Part shown: piece after piece, positions 11,471 to 22,033 of the stretch
Position numbering within the stretch: the first letter of the stretch is position 1
How the letters are laid out: each line of letters opens with the position of its first letter
DNA from: Leisingera thetidis
GTDB taxonomy: Bacteria > Pseudomonadota > Alphaproteobacteria > Rhodobacterales > Rhodobacteraceae
Reading direction: 5' to 3'
NCBI RefSeq assembly: GCF_025857195.1
Contig: NZ_CP109788.1
Span: 248,001 to 312,000 of the forward strand
Length of the DNA: 64,000 nt
Program-made: the position numbers and the translations under genes
Notes under the pieces: generated by a model
The model's input: the letters and a program-made list of their open reading frames with translations, nothing else
Told to the model about the DNA's origin: nothing
Databases searched by the model: none

Positions 11471-12505
11471 TCAGTGGTTGATCAGTGTGACGCCGATCAG
11501 GACCCAAAGCGCAATTAAAACAGTCTCTGCAACGATCAGCACAACCGCTTGACCGCCCACTTCGAAAATGCGTTTGAGCGAAGTTTTCATGCCCACTGCA
11601 GCGATGGAAACAAGCAACGCCCAACGGGAAAGATCCGACATTGCCGCAATGACCTGCGGCGGTATCAAATCAAATGAATTCAACGCAGCGAAAATCAAAA
11701 AGCTGACAACAAACATGGGCAGGACCGGCGGGCGCTTTTCCTCGGAAACCTGCGGGGCCGCGTAGTGCCTGATAGCCAGGGAAATGATCAGGACGACCGG
11801 CGCAAGCATGGATACGCGGATCAGTTTCACCAGGGTTGCCACTTCGCCGGTTTGATCCGAAACGGAAAAACCCGCACCGACGACCTGGGCCACATCATGA
11901 ATGGTACCGCCCAGAAACACGCCTGCTGCTGTGTCATCGAAGTTAAACAGGGCGGTGAGAAGCGGGTAGACGATCATCGCCAAGGTAGACAGCACTGTGA
12001 CTGAAAGCACAGTAAAGATCAGGTTGCGTTCGGACTGTTCGTTTCTGGGCAGAACCGCCGAAATCGCCATCGCAGCAGATGCTCCGCAGATCGCCACTGA
12101 TCCACCGGTCAAAAGACCAAAGCGCCAGCCGCGCCCGAGCAGGCGGGCACCGATCAGCCCCGCAATGATGGTCAGGATAACGCCGGCGGCGACCACGGCG
12201 ATAAGCCTGGGCCCGAGACCAATCATGAGTTCGGCGCTGATGCGCGCGCCAAGCATGGCAATACCGAACCTCAGCACGGTGCGGGCCGTGAAGTCTATGC
12301 CCGGCTTGCAGGCACCTTCTTCGGCCAGAAAGTGGAATGCTATGCCTAAGAGCAGCGCCATCAGCATGGCCGGAGCCCCGTAGTGGTCCGATAGGAACTG
12401 CGCGGCAGCGGCCACGATGGCCGAGACCAGAAAGCCGCGGCCATGCGTGCGAAGGAAGCCTTTCAGCTGGAGGGGGGAAAATTCCGAAACAGATTTAGCC
12501 TGCAT
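11471..12505 (-). CDS. YeiH/UPF0324-family putative sulfate exporter
   Basis: This is a polytopic inner-membrane protein of 344 residues with about ten hydrophobic segments and PF03601-type stretches (FGIAMLGARISAELM, GGSVAICGASAAMAISAVLP, GVFLGGTIHDVAQVVGAG). Members near taurine or sulfonate genes are thought to export sulfate or sulfite; the function of the wider family is unproven. MQAKSVSEFSP at 12505 is chosen because AGAAGGG stands just upstream. The frame to 12652 has no such site. It is followed on the same strand, across a 165-base gap, by an aldehyde dehydrogenase gene lying upstream in transcription order. Confidence 0.85.
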   Translation of the reverse strand: MQAKSVSEFSPLQLKGFLRTHGRGFLVSAIVAAAAQFLSDHYGAPAMLMALLLGIAFHFLAEEGACKPGIDFTARTVLRFGIAMLGARISAELMIGLGPRLIAVVAAGVILTIIAGLIGARLLGRGWRFGLLTGGSVAICGASAAMAISAVLPRNEQSERNLIFTVLSVTVLSTLAMIVYPLLTALFNFDDTAAGVFLGGTIHDVAQVVGAGFSVSDQTGEVATLVKLIRVSMLAPVVLIISLAIRHYAAPQVSEEKRPPVLPMFVVSFLIFAALNSFDLIPPQVIAAMSDLSRWALLVSIAAVGMKTSLKRIFEVGGQAVVLIVAETVLIALWVLIGVTLINH

Positions 12506-12670
12506 TGATCGAACCCTTCTGAAAGCCGCGCCGCGCTGTAGGAGAGCAAAAGCGAGTGGGTGGATGACGGGGAGGAACAGCCGCGAAATCACAGGCCATC
12601 CGACCAGCCTGCAACTGGCCTGGCGGGCCACAGTGCTGGCGGCCGCAAGCAACGCAGCCGCCTGTTCTGG

Positions 12671-14155
12671 TCAGGTGCTGATCCAGATCGTTTTTGTCTG
12701 CATGTATTGCGCCAGTGCCTCGGTTCCGTTGTCGCGGGCCAGGGAACCGGACTGTTTGTATCCGCCGAACGGCGTCTTGATATCGCCTTCCGAGAAGCCA
12801 TTGACCGACACGGTGCCGCACGGCAGCGATCGGGCCATGTGAATTGCCCGGTCTATGTCGCGGGTGAAGACGGTGGCATGCAGGCCGTAGTCTGTATCGC
12901 AGGCAATCGCCAAAGCTTCTTCGGCGGACTGAACCGGCATGATCCCGAGCACCGGGCCAAAGATCTCTTCCCGCGCGATTTTCATACCGGGTGTGACGTT
13001 CTGGAAAACCGCAGGTTCGATAAAGTGCCCAGGCAGATCGCTGTTGCCGCCCATCAGTTTCGTGGCGCCCTCGTCCTCACCGCTGCGGATATAATCCATA
13101 ACCATCGCCTTATGATCCATGCTGATCATCGAACCGATGTCCGTGCCAGGATCCAGCGGATCGCCCAGTTTGAACGCCCTGACCCGTTCGCAGACGCGCG
13201 CGGTGAATTCCTCGACCAGCGGCGCTGCGATCAGCTGGCGCATGTTGGCCGAGCAGTTCTGGCCGCCATTCCAGAAGGCCGACATGGCTGCATGCTCAAT
13301 CAGATCGTCGTCGATGGCCGCGTCGTCCAGCACGATGAACGGGCTCTTGCCGCCCATCTCCAGCCCGACGCCCTTGAGGTTGCTGTCGCCCGAATACCGC
13401 ATGAACATCCGGCCGACCTCGGTGGAGCCGGTGAAGGAAACCGTGTCGATATCATTGTGGAGCCCGATCGCCTTGCCCGCTGTATGGCCGTATCCCGGGA
13501 CGACGTTCAGAACGCCGTCGGGCACGCCTGCTTCCCGGATCAGTTCGGCCAGGCGCAGTGCCGTCAGCGGTGTCTGCTCCGCCGGTTTGATCACCGCAGA
13601 GCAGCCGACGGCCAGCGCAGGGGCAATTTTCCAGGCGGCCATGACCAAGGGGAAGTTCCACGGCAGGACCGCGCCGGCAATACCCGCCGGTTCCTTCACC
13701 ACAAGCGCCAGCGCGCTTGGCCCGGTGGGGGCGATCTTGCCAAAGGTTTTGTCGGCCAGCTCTGCATACCATTGGAAGAAATTTGGAACCTCGGCCCCTA
13801 TCTCGTGCAGGCAGTCGGTGATTGTCTTGCCCGTGTCCAAGCTTTCCAGAACCGCCAGTTCATTGGCGTTTTCCCTCACCAGCGCCGCAATCTTCAGCAG
13901 CACCTCTTTGCGGTGCTCGGGTTCGGCCCGCGACCAGGTGCCCGCATTGAATACGCGGCGCGCTGCCGCCACCGCCCGGTCAACATCGGCGGATTTGCAA
14001 TGGGCAACGGTTGCCAGCACCTCACCTGTTGCCGGGTTGGAGGTTTCAAACTTGCCGCCGTCGGCGGCATCGCAGAACTGCCCGTCGATGAAGGCCTGGC
14101 CATTCGGTTTCAACTTGCCGGCAATTGCCTGAAAGTCAGCATAAGAGAGGGTCAT
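12671..14155 (-). CDS. NAD(P)+-dependent aldehyde dehydrogenase (PuuC-like)
   Basis: The roughly 494-residue enzyme of the ALDH superfamily has the cofactor/active-site motif LPWNFPLVMAAWKIAPALA, the general-base glutamate in LEMGGKSP and the nucleophilic cysteine in NGGQNCSANMRQL. The closest family resemblance is to gamma-glutamyl-gamma-aminobutyraldehyde and aminobutyraldehyde dehydrogenases. Two ATGs overlap at 14158 and 14155. GGAG lies 7 bases before the second and only 4 before the first, so 14155 is chosen. The gap to the epoxide hydrolase gene upstream is 17 bases, implying one operon. The aldehyde substrate is unknown. Confidence 0.9.
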   Translation of the reverse strand: MTLSYADFQAIAGKLKPNGQAFIDGQFCDAADGGKFETSNPATGEVLATVAHCKSADVDRAVAAARRVFNAGTWSRAEPEHRKEVLLKIAALVRENANELAVLESLDTGKTITDCLHEIGAEVPNFFQWYAELADKTFGKIAPTGPSALALVVKEPAGIAGAVLPWNFPLVMAAWKIAPALAVGCSAVIKPAEQTPLTALRLAELIREAGVPDGVLNVVPGYGHTAGKAIGLHNDIDTVSFTGSTEVGRMFMRYSGDSNLKGVGLEMGGKSPFIVLDDAAIDDDLIEHAAMSAFWNGGQNCSANMRQLIAAPLVEEFTARVCERVRAFKLGDPLDPGTDIGSMISMDHKAMVMDYIRSGEDEGATKLMGGNSDLPGHFIEPAVFQNVTPGMKIAREEIFGPVLGIMPVQSAEEALAIACDTDYGLHATVFTRDIDRAIHMARSLPCGTVSVNGFSEGDIKTPFGGYKQSGSLARDNGTEALAQYMQTKTIWIST

Positions 14156-14172
14156 CATGAAACTCCGTTGTC

Positions 14173-15333
14173 TCAGCGGCGCAAAATGCGCGCGAATTTG
14201 CGAATGTCTTGCAGCAGCAGTTCCGGCTCTTCCATCGCCGCGAAATGCCCGCCGCGCGGCATCTCGGTCCAATGCTGGATGTTGTAGATGCGGTCGGCAT
14301 AGGATCTGGGCGGCCAGTTCAGCATTTCGGCCGGGAACACCGCGCAGCCGGTGGGGACTTCGACCCGCTTTCCTTCGGGCGAAAGAACACGTCCGCCTTC
14401 CTCACGCCTGCCGTAGTAGATCCACGAGGCGGAATTGAAGGTCCGGGTGGTGATGTAGATCATGATATTGGTCAGCAGTTCATCCTTCGAATGGACCGCT
14501 TCGATGTCGTCGTTCTTCACGTCCGACCAGGAATGGAACTTTTCGACCAGCCAGGCGGCAATGCCCACAGGGCTGTCCATCATTGCGTAGCTCAGGGTCT
14601 GCGGCCGGGTGGCCTGCTGGGTACGATAGCCGTTCTGCATGATCTGATCGTGATCGAACTGCGCTTCCCAGGCCTTCTCTTCCGGGGTTTGCGGCCCGTC
14701 CGGATGGCGCATCGTCAGCACATTGATGTGGATCGCAGAGCACGCCGGGGCATGCTCATAGCCCAGCCAGGAACAGATCGCGCCGCCCCAGTCGCCGCCC
14801 TGGGCCAGGTAACGGTCGAAACCAAGCGTGCCGGTCATCAGCGAATTGATCACACCTGCCATCTTTCGGGGACCATAGGGACGGGGCGGGCGCCCGGAAA
14901 AGCCGAAGCCGGGAAGCGAGGGGGCAACAACGGTAAAGGCGTCTTCGACAGTGCCGCCAAAGCGCTCAGGATGGGCCAAAGGTTCGATCAGATCGAAGAA
15001 CTCCGCCACCGATCCCGGCCAGCCGTGGCTGATCATCAACGGCATAGGGTCCGGCCCGCTGCCCTGTTCATAGACGAAGTGCATATCGATGCCGTCCACC
15101 GGCGCCTTGAAATGCGAAAAGCTGTTGATCCCCGCCTCTTGCGCGCGCCAGTCGAAACCATCAACCCAATACGCGCAAAGCTCCTTGAGGTAGCCCATAT
15201 TGGTGCCATAGCCCCAGCCGCCGTCATCCGGCATCTCGTGCCAGGGGAAATTGGCAACCCGGTCGCGAATGAACGCCAGCGTTTCATCCGGAACATGGAA
15301 AGTGAAAGGGGAGACCTGCGGGTTGGAAAGCAT
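14173..15333 (-). CDS. Epoxide-hydrolase-family alpha/beta hydrolase
   Basis: This 386-residue protein has an N-terminal EHN lid domain (FHVPDETLAFIRDRVANFPW). The catalytic alpha/beta-hydrolase fold follows: oxyanion motif HGWPGSVAEF and nucleophile elbow GGDWGGAI, with aspartate as nucleophile as in microsomal-type epoxide hydrolases. The family opens epoxides to diols, and some members cleave esters or other bonds. MLSNPQVSPFTFHVP at 15333 is the normal family start. The frame continues to 15528 without homology. It is the probable first gene of an operon with the aldehyde dehydrogenase, a pairing that would convert an epoxide or diol-derived aldehyde, though the substrate is not evident. 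Confidence 0.88.
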   Translation of the reverse strand: MLSNPQVSPFTFHVPDETLAFIRDRVANFPWHEMPDDGGWGYGTNMGYLKELCAYWVDGFDWRAQEAGINSFSHFKAPVDGIDMHFVYEQGSGPDPMPLMISHGWPGSVAEFFDLIEPLAHPERFGGTVEDAFTVVAPSLPGFGFSGRPPRPYGPRKMAGVINSLMTGTLGFDRYLAQGGDWGGAICSWLGYEHAPACSAIHINVLTMRHPDGPQTPEEKAWEAQFDHDQIMQNGYRTQQATRPQTLSYAMMDSPVGIAAWLVEKFHSWSDVKNDDIEAVHSKDELLTNIMIYITTRTFNSASWIYYGRREEGGRVLSPEGKRVEVPTGCAVFPAEMLNWPPRSYADRIYNIQHWTEMPRGGHFAAMEEPELLLQDIRKFARILRR

Positions 15334-15605
15334 GCGATCTTTCAATGGACCAAATCCTCGGGTTGAATGGCGATGCTCCAAAGCCATCCGGCCGGGCATC
15401 CTCGCAGACAGGTAACTGGAAACGACCGCCCGGAACGAGAGACAGGTGCAGGCTTTCGAAGGGACAGTTGGAATCGCAGCGCTAGGCATGCACGGTTGGT
15501 GCGCATGCGGCCGCGGGGCCTGCCTCAAACAGGAGACAGGCCCGCAATGGAAGATGAAGCTGAACAGAAATGGGTGCAGAACAGCCGTGGCAAGTCAGCG
15601 GCGGC

Positions 15606-17069
15606 TCAGATCATCGACTGCACTTCATCAGCTATCAATTGCAGCCCCGCATCCATTTTTGAGACCGGAACGTAAGCAAAACCAAGGCGGAAGCTTCTGC
15701 TGTCATTCTGGTTCAGATAATAGTCCTGGCCGCGATCCACCAGCACGCCCTTGGTTTTGAGGCGCCGCGCCAATTCTGAACCATCGAACCCCTCGGGACC
15801 GGAAAGCCAGAAGGACGTGCCGCCTTCGGATTTTGTATGCTCCAGCATTCCAAGGTGTTTCGTCAGCGCCAAGTTCATTGCATGCCAGCGCTTCTTGTAG
15901 CGGCGCTCGATGTTGCGCAGATGGGCGTCATAATGGCCAAGCTGAAAGAACAGCGCGACAATCTCCTGAACGATCGTCGGGGGGTGACGCATCATCACGC
16001 CGCGGGCGACGCGTGCTTCCCGGATAATGTCGCGATGGGCAACAATGAAGCCCAATCGGATGCCCGGCGAAACTGTCTTTGACAAGCTGCCAACGTAAAT
16101 AACACGGCCGTTGTGATCGAGGGACCGCAGCGATGGTGACGACTTGGCGACATAGTTCATCTCGGCTTCGTAGTCGTCCTCGATGATCAGGAAGTCCTTC
16201 TTTACGGCCGCATCGATCAGCTCTTCCCGCCTGGACTGGCTCATTGTCACCATGGTCGGAAACTGGTGGCTCGGCGTGGTGAACACCAGTTTGCAGCCCG
16301 TTGGTATTGCCGAGGGTGTCAAACCCTGATCATCGATTGGAGCCCCAACCAATTCGTTTCCCGACAGCCGGAAAGCATTCCGGGCGCCGAAAAATCCGGG
16401 ATCCTCCAATGCTATAGGCTTCCGGTTCTGCGCAAAGATTGTCCCCAGGATGAACAGCGCATTCTGCGAACCGAGAGTGATCAGAATTTCATCTTCTTCG
16501 GCATAGATGCCGCGGGTGTTCAGCAGCCTCTGGCGCAATTGCTGCACCAAATGGGGACTGTCACTTTCAACGGAATCGCTGGCCCACGCCGGCATGTGCT
16601 TGCGGCCCAGAACCTGCCGCGTGCATTCCCGCCACCCGTCAACCGGGAACAGGTTGGGATCAATCTGGTTATAGATAAAGGGATAGGGAAAGGCATTCCA
16701 ATCCAGCGGATTCACCACCGGCATCAAATCATTGGCCTGAAAGCCAACCGGGCATGGAACATCGCGTTCATCGTCTTTCGCCGCGCCGGCTTCCGCTGTT
16801 TGGAGCGCCGCAGCACTGGGGCTGACAAAGTATCCGGAGCGGTCGCGCGACACCAGAAGCTCCAAGTCCACCAGCCGGTTGTATGCGGCAAAAACGGTGT
16901 TGCGCGACACACCCAGTTGGTCTGCAAGTTCCCGGCAGGACGGCAGCGGGCGGTCCAATGCCAGTGACTGCGAGGTTATCGCGGCGCTGACAGATTCGCA
17001 GATCTGATCACGCAGGCTGAGGTTCGAATTCCCAGATAGCTTCATGAAGCGTGGCGCGGTTGATCCCAA
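15606..17069 (-). CDS. MocR-type transcriptional regulator (GntR HTH fused to PLP aminotransferase fold)
   Basis: This 487-residue regulator has a GntR winged helix (about residues 17-85, ELADQLGVSRNTVFAAYNRL). A fold-type I aminotransferase domain follows with the PLP-binding lysine K331 in VGSLSKTVSPGIRLGF. MocR proteins such as GabR, TauR and PdxR sense amines or PLP and act on divergent genes. The start is probably TTG at 17069, because GGGAG lies 7 bases upstream. The ATG at 17045 (codon 9) has no ribosome-binding site. It stands divergent, 176 bases away, from the TRAP transporter, which is its likely target; the ligand may be the transported solute or an amine derived from it. Confidence 0.88.
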   Translation of the reverse strand: MGSTAPRFMKLSGNSNLSLRDQICESVSAAITSQSLALDRPLPSCRELADQLGVSRNTVFAAYNRLVDLELLVSRDRSGYFVSPSAAALQTAEAGAAKDDERDVPCPVGFQANDLMPVVNPLDWNAFPYPFIYNQIDPNLFPVDGWRECTRQVLGRKHMPAWASDSVESDSPHLVQQLRQRLLNTRGIYAEEDEILITLGSQNALFILGTIFAQNRKPIALEDPGFFGARNAFRLSGNELVGAPIDDQGLTPSAIPTGCKLVFTTPSHQFPTMVTMSQSRREELIDAAVKKDFLIIEDDYEAEMNYVAKSSPSLRSLDHNGRVIYVGSLSKTVSPGIRLGFIVAHRDIIREARVARGVMMRHPPTIVQEIVALFFQLGHYDAHLRNIERRYKKRWHAMNLALTKHLGMLEHTKSEGGTSFWLSGPEGFDGSELARRLKTKGVLVDRGQDYYLNQNDSRSFRLGFAYVPVSKMDAGLQLIADEVQSMI

Positions 17070-17245
17070 CTGTTTGCTCCCTGTTCCAGCTGCATTTGTC
17101 GTGCAGCATGGTACCCGAATTCCCCTCCTCGTTTCAGGCTCAATACCATCTGTCCCCTCCTTTCAGCCGATCTGTCACTTTGAATGCCTCAGGCCAGACA
17201 GGATGATCGGAGCGAGCAAGAAGATGCCAATAGGAGGAGAAACCA

Positions 17246-18286
17246 ATGAATATCCGGTCCATAGGAAAGGCCCTGTGCGCAGCGTCGCTCGTCGCGATGT
17301 TTGCGCAGTCTGCCGCCGCTGAAACAGTGCTGAAACTCGGTACAGTCGGCCGGCTGGGCATGCCGATCGGCGATGCCATCGAACAGGCGCTCATGCCGGC
17401 GCTGGAAGAGGTGTCCGGCGGCCAGATGCGGGTTGAGCCGCACTACCGGGGCTCTCTGTGCGGCGAGCAGACCTGCGGTGAGCAGGCCAACCAGGGGTTG
17501 CTGCAGCTTTGGACAAGCTCCACCGCGAACTTCGGAAACTTCGGAACCGCGCTGTCCATCTTCGACCTGCCTTACATCTTCAAAAGCATCGAAGACGCGG
17601 ACCGCGTCTCCTCGGAATGGCTTGCCGAAAAACAATGCGAGATCGCGGCCGAAGAAGCAGGCCATGTCTGCCTGACAGTTTATTCCAGCGGCGGCTTCCG
17701 CCAGCTTGGAAACGCTATGCGCCCGGTGCATGTTCCGTCGGACATGGAAGGCATCAAATGGCGCGTAACCAAAAGCCCCATCGAATATACCCTGATCAAG
17801 AACTGGGGGGCGGTGCCGGTGCCCTACGACTGGACACAGCTCTACCAAGGTCTGCAGACCGGCGTCGTTTCCGGCCAGTACGTCGCAACACCATGGCAGG
17901 AAATCGCCAAACTTCATGAGGTTGCAAAATACTATACTCAGATTGGCGGATCCTGGTCGGGCAACCAGCTGTCCATGGACAAGCGCCAGTATGATGCGCT
18001 CAGCGACCAGGAACGGGAATGGCTGCATACGGCGGCGGATGCCTTTGGCGAGCGGGTGCGGGAACTTGACCGCGAATGGGTTGCCGCTGGCGAAGACGCC
18101 ATCAAGGCTTCGGTGGAGGAGTGGTATGTGCCGACCGAAGAAGAGCTGGCCGAGTGGCGCGCAGGTGCGATCGGGGCCTGGATAAATGCCAAGGGCACCT
18201 TCGATCCGGAAACCGCGGTCCGCGTGCTCGAAGAGCAAGGAATGACGGACTTCATCGCTCAGCTCAAAGAAGCGGGTGCGCTGTGA
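17246..18286 (+). CDS. TRAP transporter solute-binding protein, DctP family
   Basis: The 346-residue periplasmic protein has a signal peptide (about 1-25, cleaved after AAA) and a DctP domain that begins ETVLKLGTVGRLG. The conserved carboxylate-binding arginine is probably in GIKWRVTKSP, and YDWTQLYQGLQTGVVSG is the usual helix. A strong ribosome-binding site (TAGGAGGAG) precedes the ATG. It is the first gene of a P-M-Q TRAP operon that imports an organic acid by a sodium gradient. Four cysteines in the mature protein (two close together in SLCGEQTCGEQ) could form disulphides. The ligand cannot be read from the sequence. Confidence 0.92.
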   Translation: MNIRSIGKALCAASLVAMFAQSAAAETVLKLGTVGRLGMPIGDAIEQALMPALEEVSGGQMRVEPHYRGSLCGEQTCGEQANQGLLQLWTSSTANFGNFGTALSIFDLPYIFKSIEDADRVSSEWLAEKQCEIAAEEAGHVCLTVYSSGGFRQLGNAMRPVHVPSDMEGIKWRVTKSPIEYTLIKNWGAVPVPYDWTQLYQGLQTGVVSGQYVATPWQEIAKLHEVAKYYTQIGGSWSGNQLSMDKRQYDALSDQEREWLHTAADAFGERVRELDREWVAAGEDAIKASVEEWYVPTEEELAEWRAGAIGAWINAKGTFDPETAVRVLEEQGMTDFIAQLKEAGAL

Positions 18287-18389
18287 CGGGCGGTTAGCCT
18301 CCCGCAGCAAGATATGGCGCGGAGCCTGTTCTCCGCGCCAGACGTTCCTGTCTTTAGAACCCCGCTGACTGCAATAGGACTTTGCCCTC

Positions 18390-19679
18390 ATGGAAAGCGT
18401 CATACTTCTCATAATTCTCGTGCTGCTGATCATGTTGGGGGCACCAGTCGGCTTCACGCTGATCCTGATCCCGGTGGTCTACATTCTGGTCACCGATGCA
18501 GCGCCGATGATCCTGATCCCCAGTCAGATGTTCAGCGCAATCGACTCGGTGCCGCTGACTGCCATTCCGTTCTTCATGCTGACCGGGGAATTGATGACCA
18601 GTGCCACCATCACCGACAGGCTGGTGGAACTGAGCCGCCGCCTGATCGGCCGCATGCGCGGCAGCATGGCCCAGGCAAATGTGCTGGTGAGCATGTTCTT
18701 TGCCGGCATGAACGGCTCGGTGGTCGCTGACACCGCCACCGTCGGCTCGCTGCTGGTGCCTGCAATGAAGCGAGCGGGCTACCCATCGGCCTTTGCCGCC
18801 GCGATTACAGCGGTCAGCTCCACCATCGGCGGGATCATCCCGCCTTCGATCATGATGATCGTTCTGGCGAATGCCGGCGGCATTTCCGTGGGGGCGCTGT
18901 TTGCGGGCGGTATCGTGCCGGGGATCATGATCGGCGGCCTTCTGATGGCAATCAACCACATCATAGCCAAGCGCAACAACTTCGAACGCAGCGACGAGCC
19001 GTTCAACCTCAAGGCAATCGCAATTGTGGGCTACAAGTCTTCTTTCGCGCTGTTGATACCGGCCGTGCTGGTAGGGTCGGTTGTGTTCGGCATCGCCGGC
19101 GTTGTGGAAGCAGGCGCGCTGACGGCCACCATCGCTTTGGTCGTCGGGCTTTTTGTGTATCGCACCATCAAGTGGGACAATTGCAAAGGCGCTTTTGTCC
19201 GGGCCTTCCGGAATTCCGCCATGGTGTTCATCATCATTGCTGCATCCGGGCCGTTCAGCTGGCTCCTGACGTCGCTGGGAGCGATCAGCGATCTGGAGCA
19301 ATGGCTGCTCAGCTACACCTACAATCCGCTGGTGTTTGCGCTGGTGCTGGTGCTGTTCATCTTCCTGCTGGGCATGGTCATGGACTCAGCCGCCAATATC
19401 ATTGTCGTCGGTCCGGTGCTGGTCGATGTCATGGTGAAGGCGGGGTATGCCGACGTGCAGGCCGCGCTGGTCGTGGTTGTCGGCTTCTTGATCGGCTCGG
19501 TCACACCGCCGGTTGGCGTGGCCTTCTTCACCGCTGGCGCAATTGCGAAGGTACGCCTGGAAAAGGTGGCGGTTGCGATGCTGCCTTATCTCGCTGCGCT
19601 CTTCGCCCTGTTGTTCATTCTGATCATCGTACCCGGCTTCACGATGTATCTGCCCCGGGCATTGGGCTTTGTGAACTGA
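18390..19679 (+). CDS. TRAP transporter large permease, DctM family
   Basis: The 429-residue integral membrane protein has about 12 hydrophobic segments and the DctM/SiaM landmarks: N-terminal LGAPVGFTLILIP, an SSTIGGIIPPSIMM loop and the C-terminal GSVTPPVGVAFFTAGAIAKV. It forms the sodium-coupled translocation unit. It follows the binding protein by 103 bases and precedes the small permease by 76 bases. The usual gene order in this family is P-Q-M or a QM fusion, so the order here is less common. Confidence 0.93.
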   Translation: MESVILLIILVLLIMLGAPVGFTLILIPVVYILVTDAAPMILIPSQMFSAIDSVPLTAIPFFMLTGELMTSATITDRLVELSRRLIGRMRGSMAQANVLVSMFFAGMNGSVVADTATVGSLLVPAMKRAGYPSAFAAAITAVSSTIGGIIPPSIMMIVLANAGGISVGALFAGGIVPGIMIGGLLMAINHIIAKRNNFERSDEPFNLKAIAIVGYKSSFALLIPAVLVGSVVFGIAGVVEAGALTATIALVVGLFVYRTIKWDNCKGAFVRAFRNSAMVFIIIAASGPFSWLLTSLGAISDLEQWLLSYTYNPLVFALVLVLFIFLLGMVMDSAANIIVVGPVLVDVMVKAGYADVQAALVVVVGFLIGSVTPPVGVAFFTAGAIAKVRLEKVAVAMLPYLAALFALLFILIIVPGFTMYLPRALGFVN

Positions 19680-19755
19680 TGCCGGGTATGACACGCCTCT
19701 CTCCGCCCTGTTGCGGATTGACGGCAGCATCCGTCCATTTCGGGAGATCTAGCAG

Positions 19756-20313
19756 ATGATCGGGATCATCAAGTTTATCGACACCGCCGTGAGCAGGACC
19801 CTGACAGCCCTTTGCTCTGTGCTGTTGTTCCTCATGGCGGCCTTCACCGTCTACTCGGTCATCATGCGCTATGTCTTTGAGAACCCGCCGGTGTGGGGCG
19901 ATCTTCTTACAGTGCTCAGCAATATCTGGCTGGTGTTTCTGGCCCTGGCGCTGACTGTCCGCGACAAGGACCACATCGCCCTTGACCTGATCTACTCCTG
20001 GCTGCCTCTGGGTGTTGCCTTCGCGGTCCAGCAGTTCTGGACGCTGGTTATCGGCGGGTTAGGCATCGTGATGATCGTATACGGGCTGGAAGCGGTCTCC
20101 ACGATGGGCGGCAAATACTGGGAAATGTGGTACTTCGCCTGGGAAGACGGCCAATTCGTGTTCAAGCCGAATTACATGCCGAAAAAATACGCCATTGCGA
20201 TTGTGCCAATCTCCGGCTTGCTTGTCTGCATTGGCGCACTGGCTTCGGTGCTGGAAGACGGCTTGCGCCTCAGCGCGGGCACCTATGAGCGGGCCCAGGA
20301 AGCCGAAGCCTAG
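19756..20313 (+). CDS. TRAP transporter small permease, DctQ family
   Basis: The 185-residue membrane protein has four predicted transmembrane helices and the DctQ pattern (CSVLLFLMAAFTVYSVIMRY, WGDLLTVLSNIWLVFLALAL). DctQ pairs with DctM in the transport unit. It is the last gene of the operon and is placed after dctM rather than before it. A G+C stem with one G-U pair at 20343-20352/20363-20372 follows about 30 bases after the stop. It lacks a T run. Confidence 0.9.
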   Translation: MIGIIKFIDTAVSRTLTALCSVLLFLMAAFTVYSVIMRYVFENPPVWGDLLTVLSNIWLVFLALALTVRDKDHIALDLIYSWLPLGVAFAVQQFWTLVIGGLGIVMIVYGLEAVSTMGGKYWEMWYFAWEDGQFVFKPNYMPKKYAIAIVPISGLLVCIGALASVLEDGLRLSAGTYERAQEAEA

Positions 20314-20794
20314 CGCGGCAGCTGGGACAAGTCCGGGATCCTGCGCAGGCCCTTCAAAAAGGGGGCTTGCGCAGGCGCAACCGGCCAGAAGCACCAAGTC
20401 TGCGGATAGACAGAGCAGGCTTGAGCAAATGGGTTGCCGCAGGACAAACCCCAGCCTGCAACGCCTCTGCGCCGGGCTGGAGCACCGCCCCGCCGTTGCC
20501 AAGGCGCGTAAGGCCAAAGGCCTCGGCGCCACCATCCTCGGCGTCGGCGGCTTCCACCCCGATCAAGGCGGTCTTGCCGTGAATGTGCCGAACTGCCGCT
20601 CCAGGTCGGTTGCGCGCCGCCCCGCGGCAATCACCGGATCCGGCTGTACTTGATTGCACAGGGCATTGCAGGCCGCTCCGGGCGGCATGGGCTGCAGAGC
20701 GTATTTGAGGCGATCCTTGAAAACCGGCGCGCAGAAATCAAGAAAGCCCCGGATGGTTCCATCCGGGGCTTTGCTTTTGGCTTGCTGCTCCGGC
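20314..20794. other. Convergent intergenic region between TRAP and nqr operons
   Basis: These 481 bases contain no gene I can support. They hold an imperfect stem-loop near 20343-20372 after dctQ and the strong terminator at 20743-20772 that serves nqrF. Several short open frames on both strands have no domain, no coupled neighbours and no ribosome-binding site. Confidence 0.55.
20743..20772 (-). terminator. Rho-independent terminator of the nqr operon, probably bidirectional
   Basis: A perfect 14-bp stem (20743-20756 with 20759-20772) has T-rich tracts on both sides, so it can end transcription in both directions. It lies 22 bases beyond the nqrF stop. Confidence 0.85.
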
Positions 20795-22018
<1,224 letters not shown>

Positions 22019-22033
22019 GTTTCCGCGCTCTCC

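Noticed and set aside
12560..14287. A 575-residue frame on the plus strand
   Set aside because: It is antisense to the aldehyde dehydrogenase and shows no recognisable fold.
20354..20659. Overlapping short frames on both strands between dctQ and nqrF
   Set aside because: They are in a spacer with no coupling to neighbours, no motif and conflicting frames.
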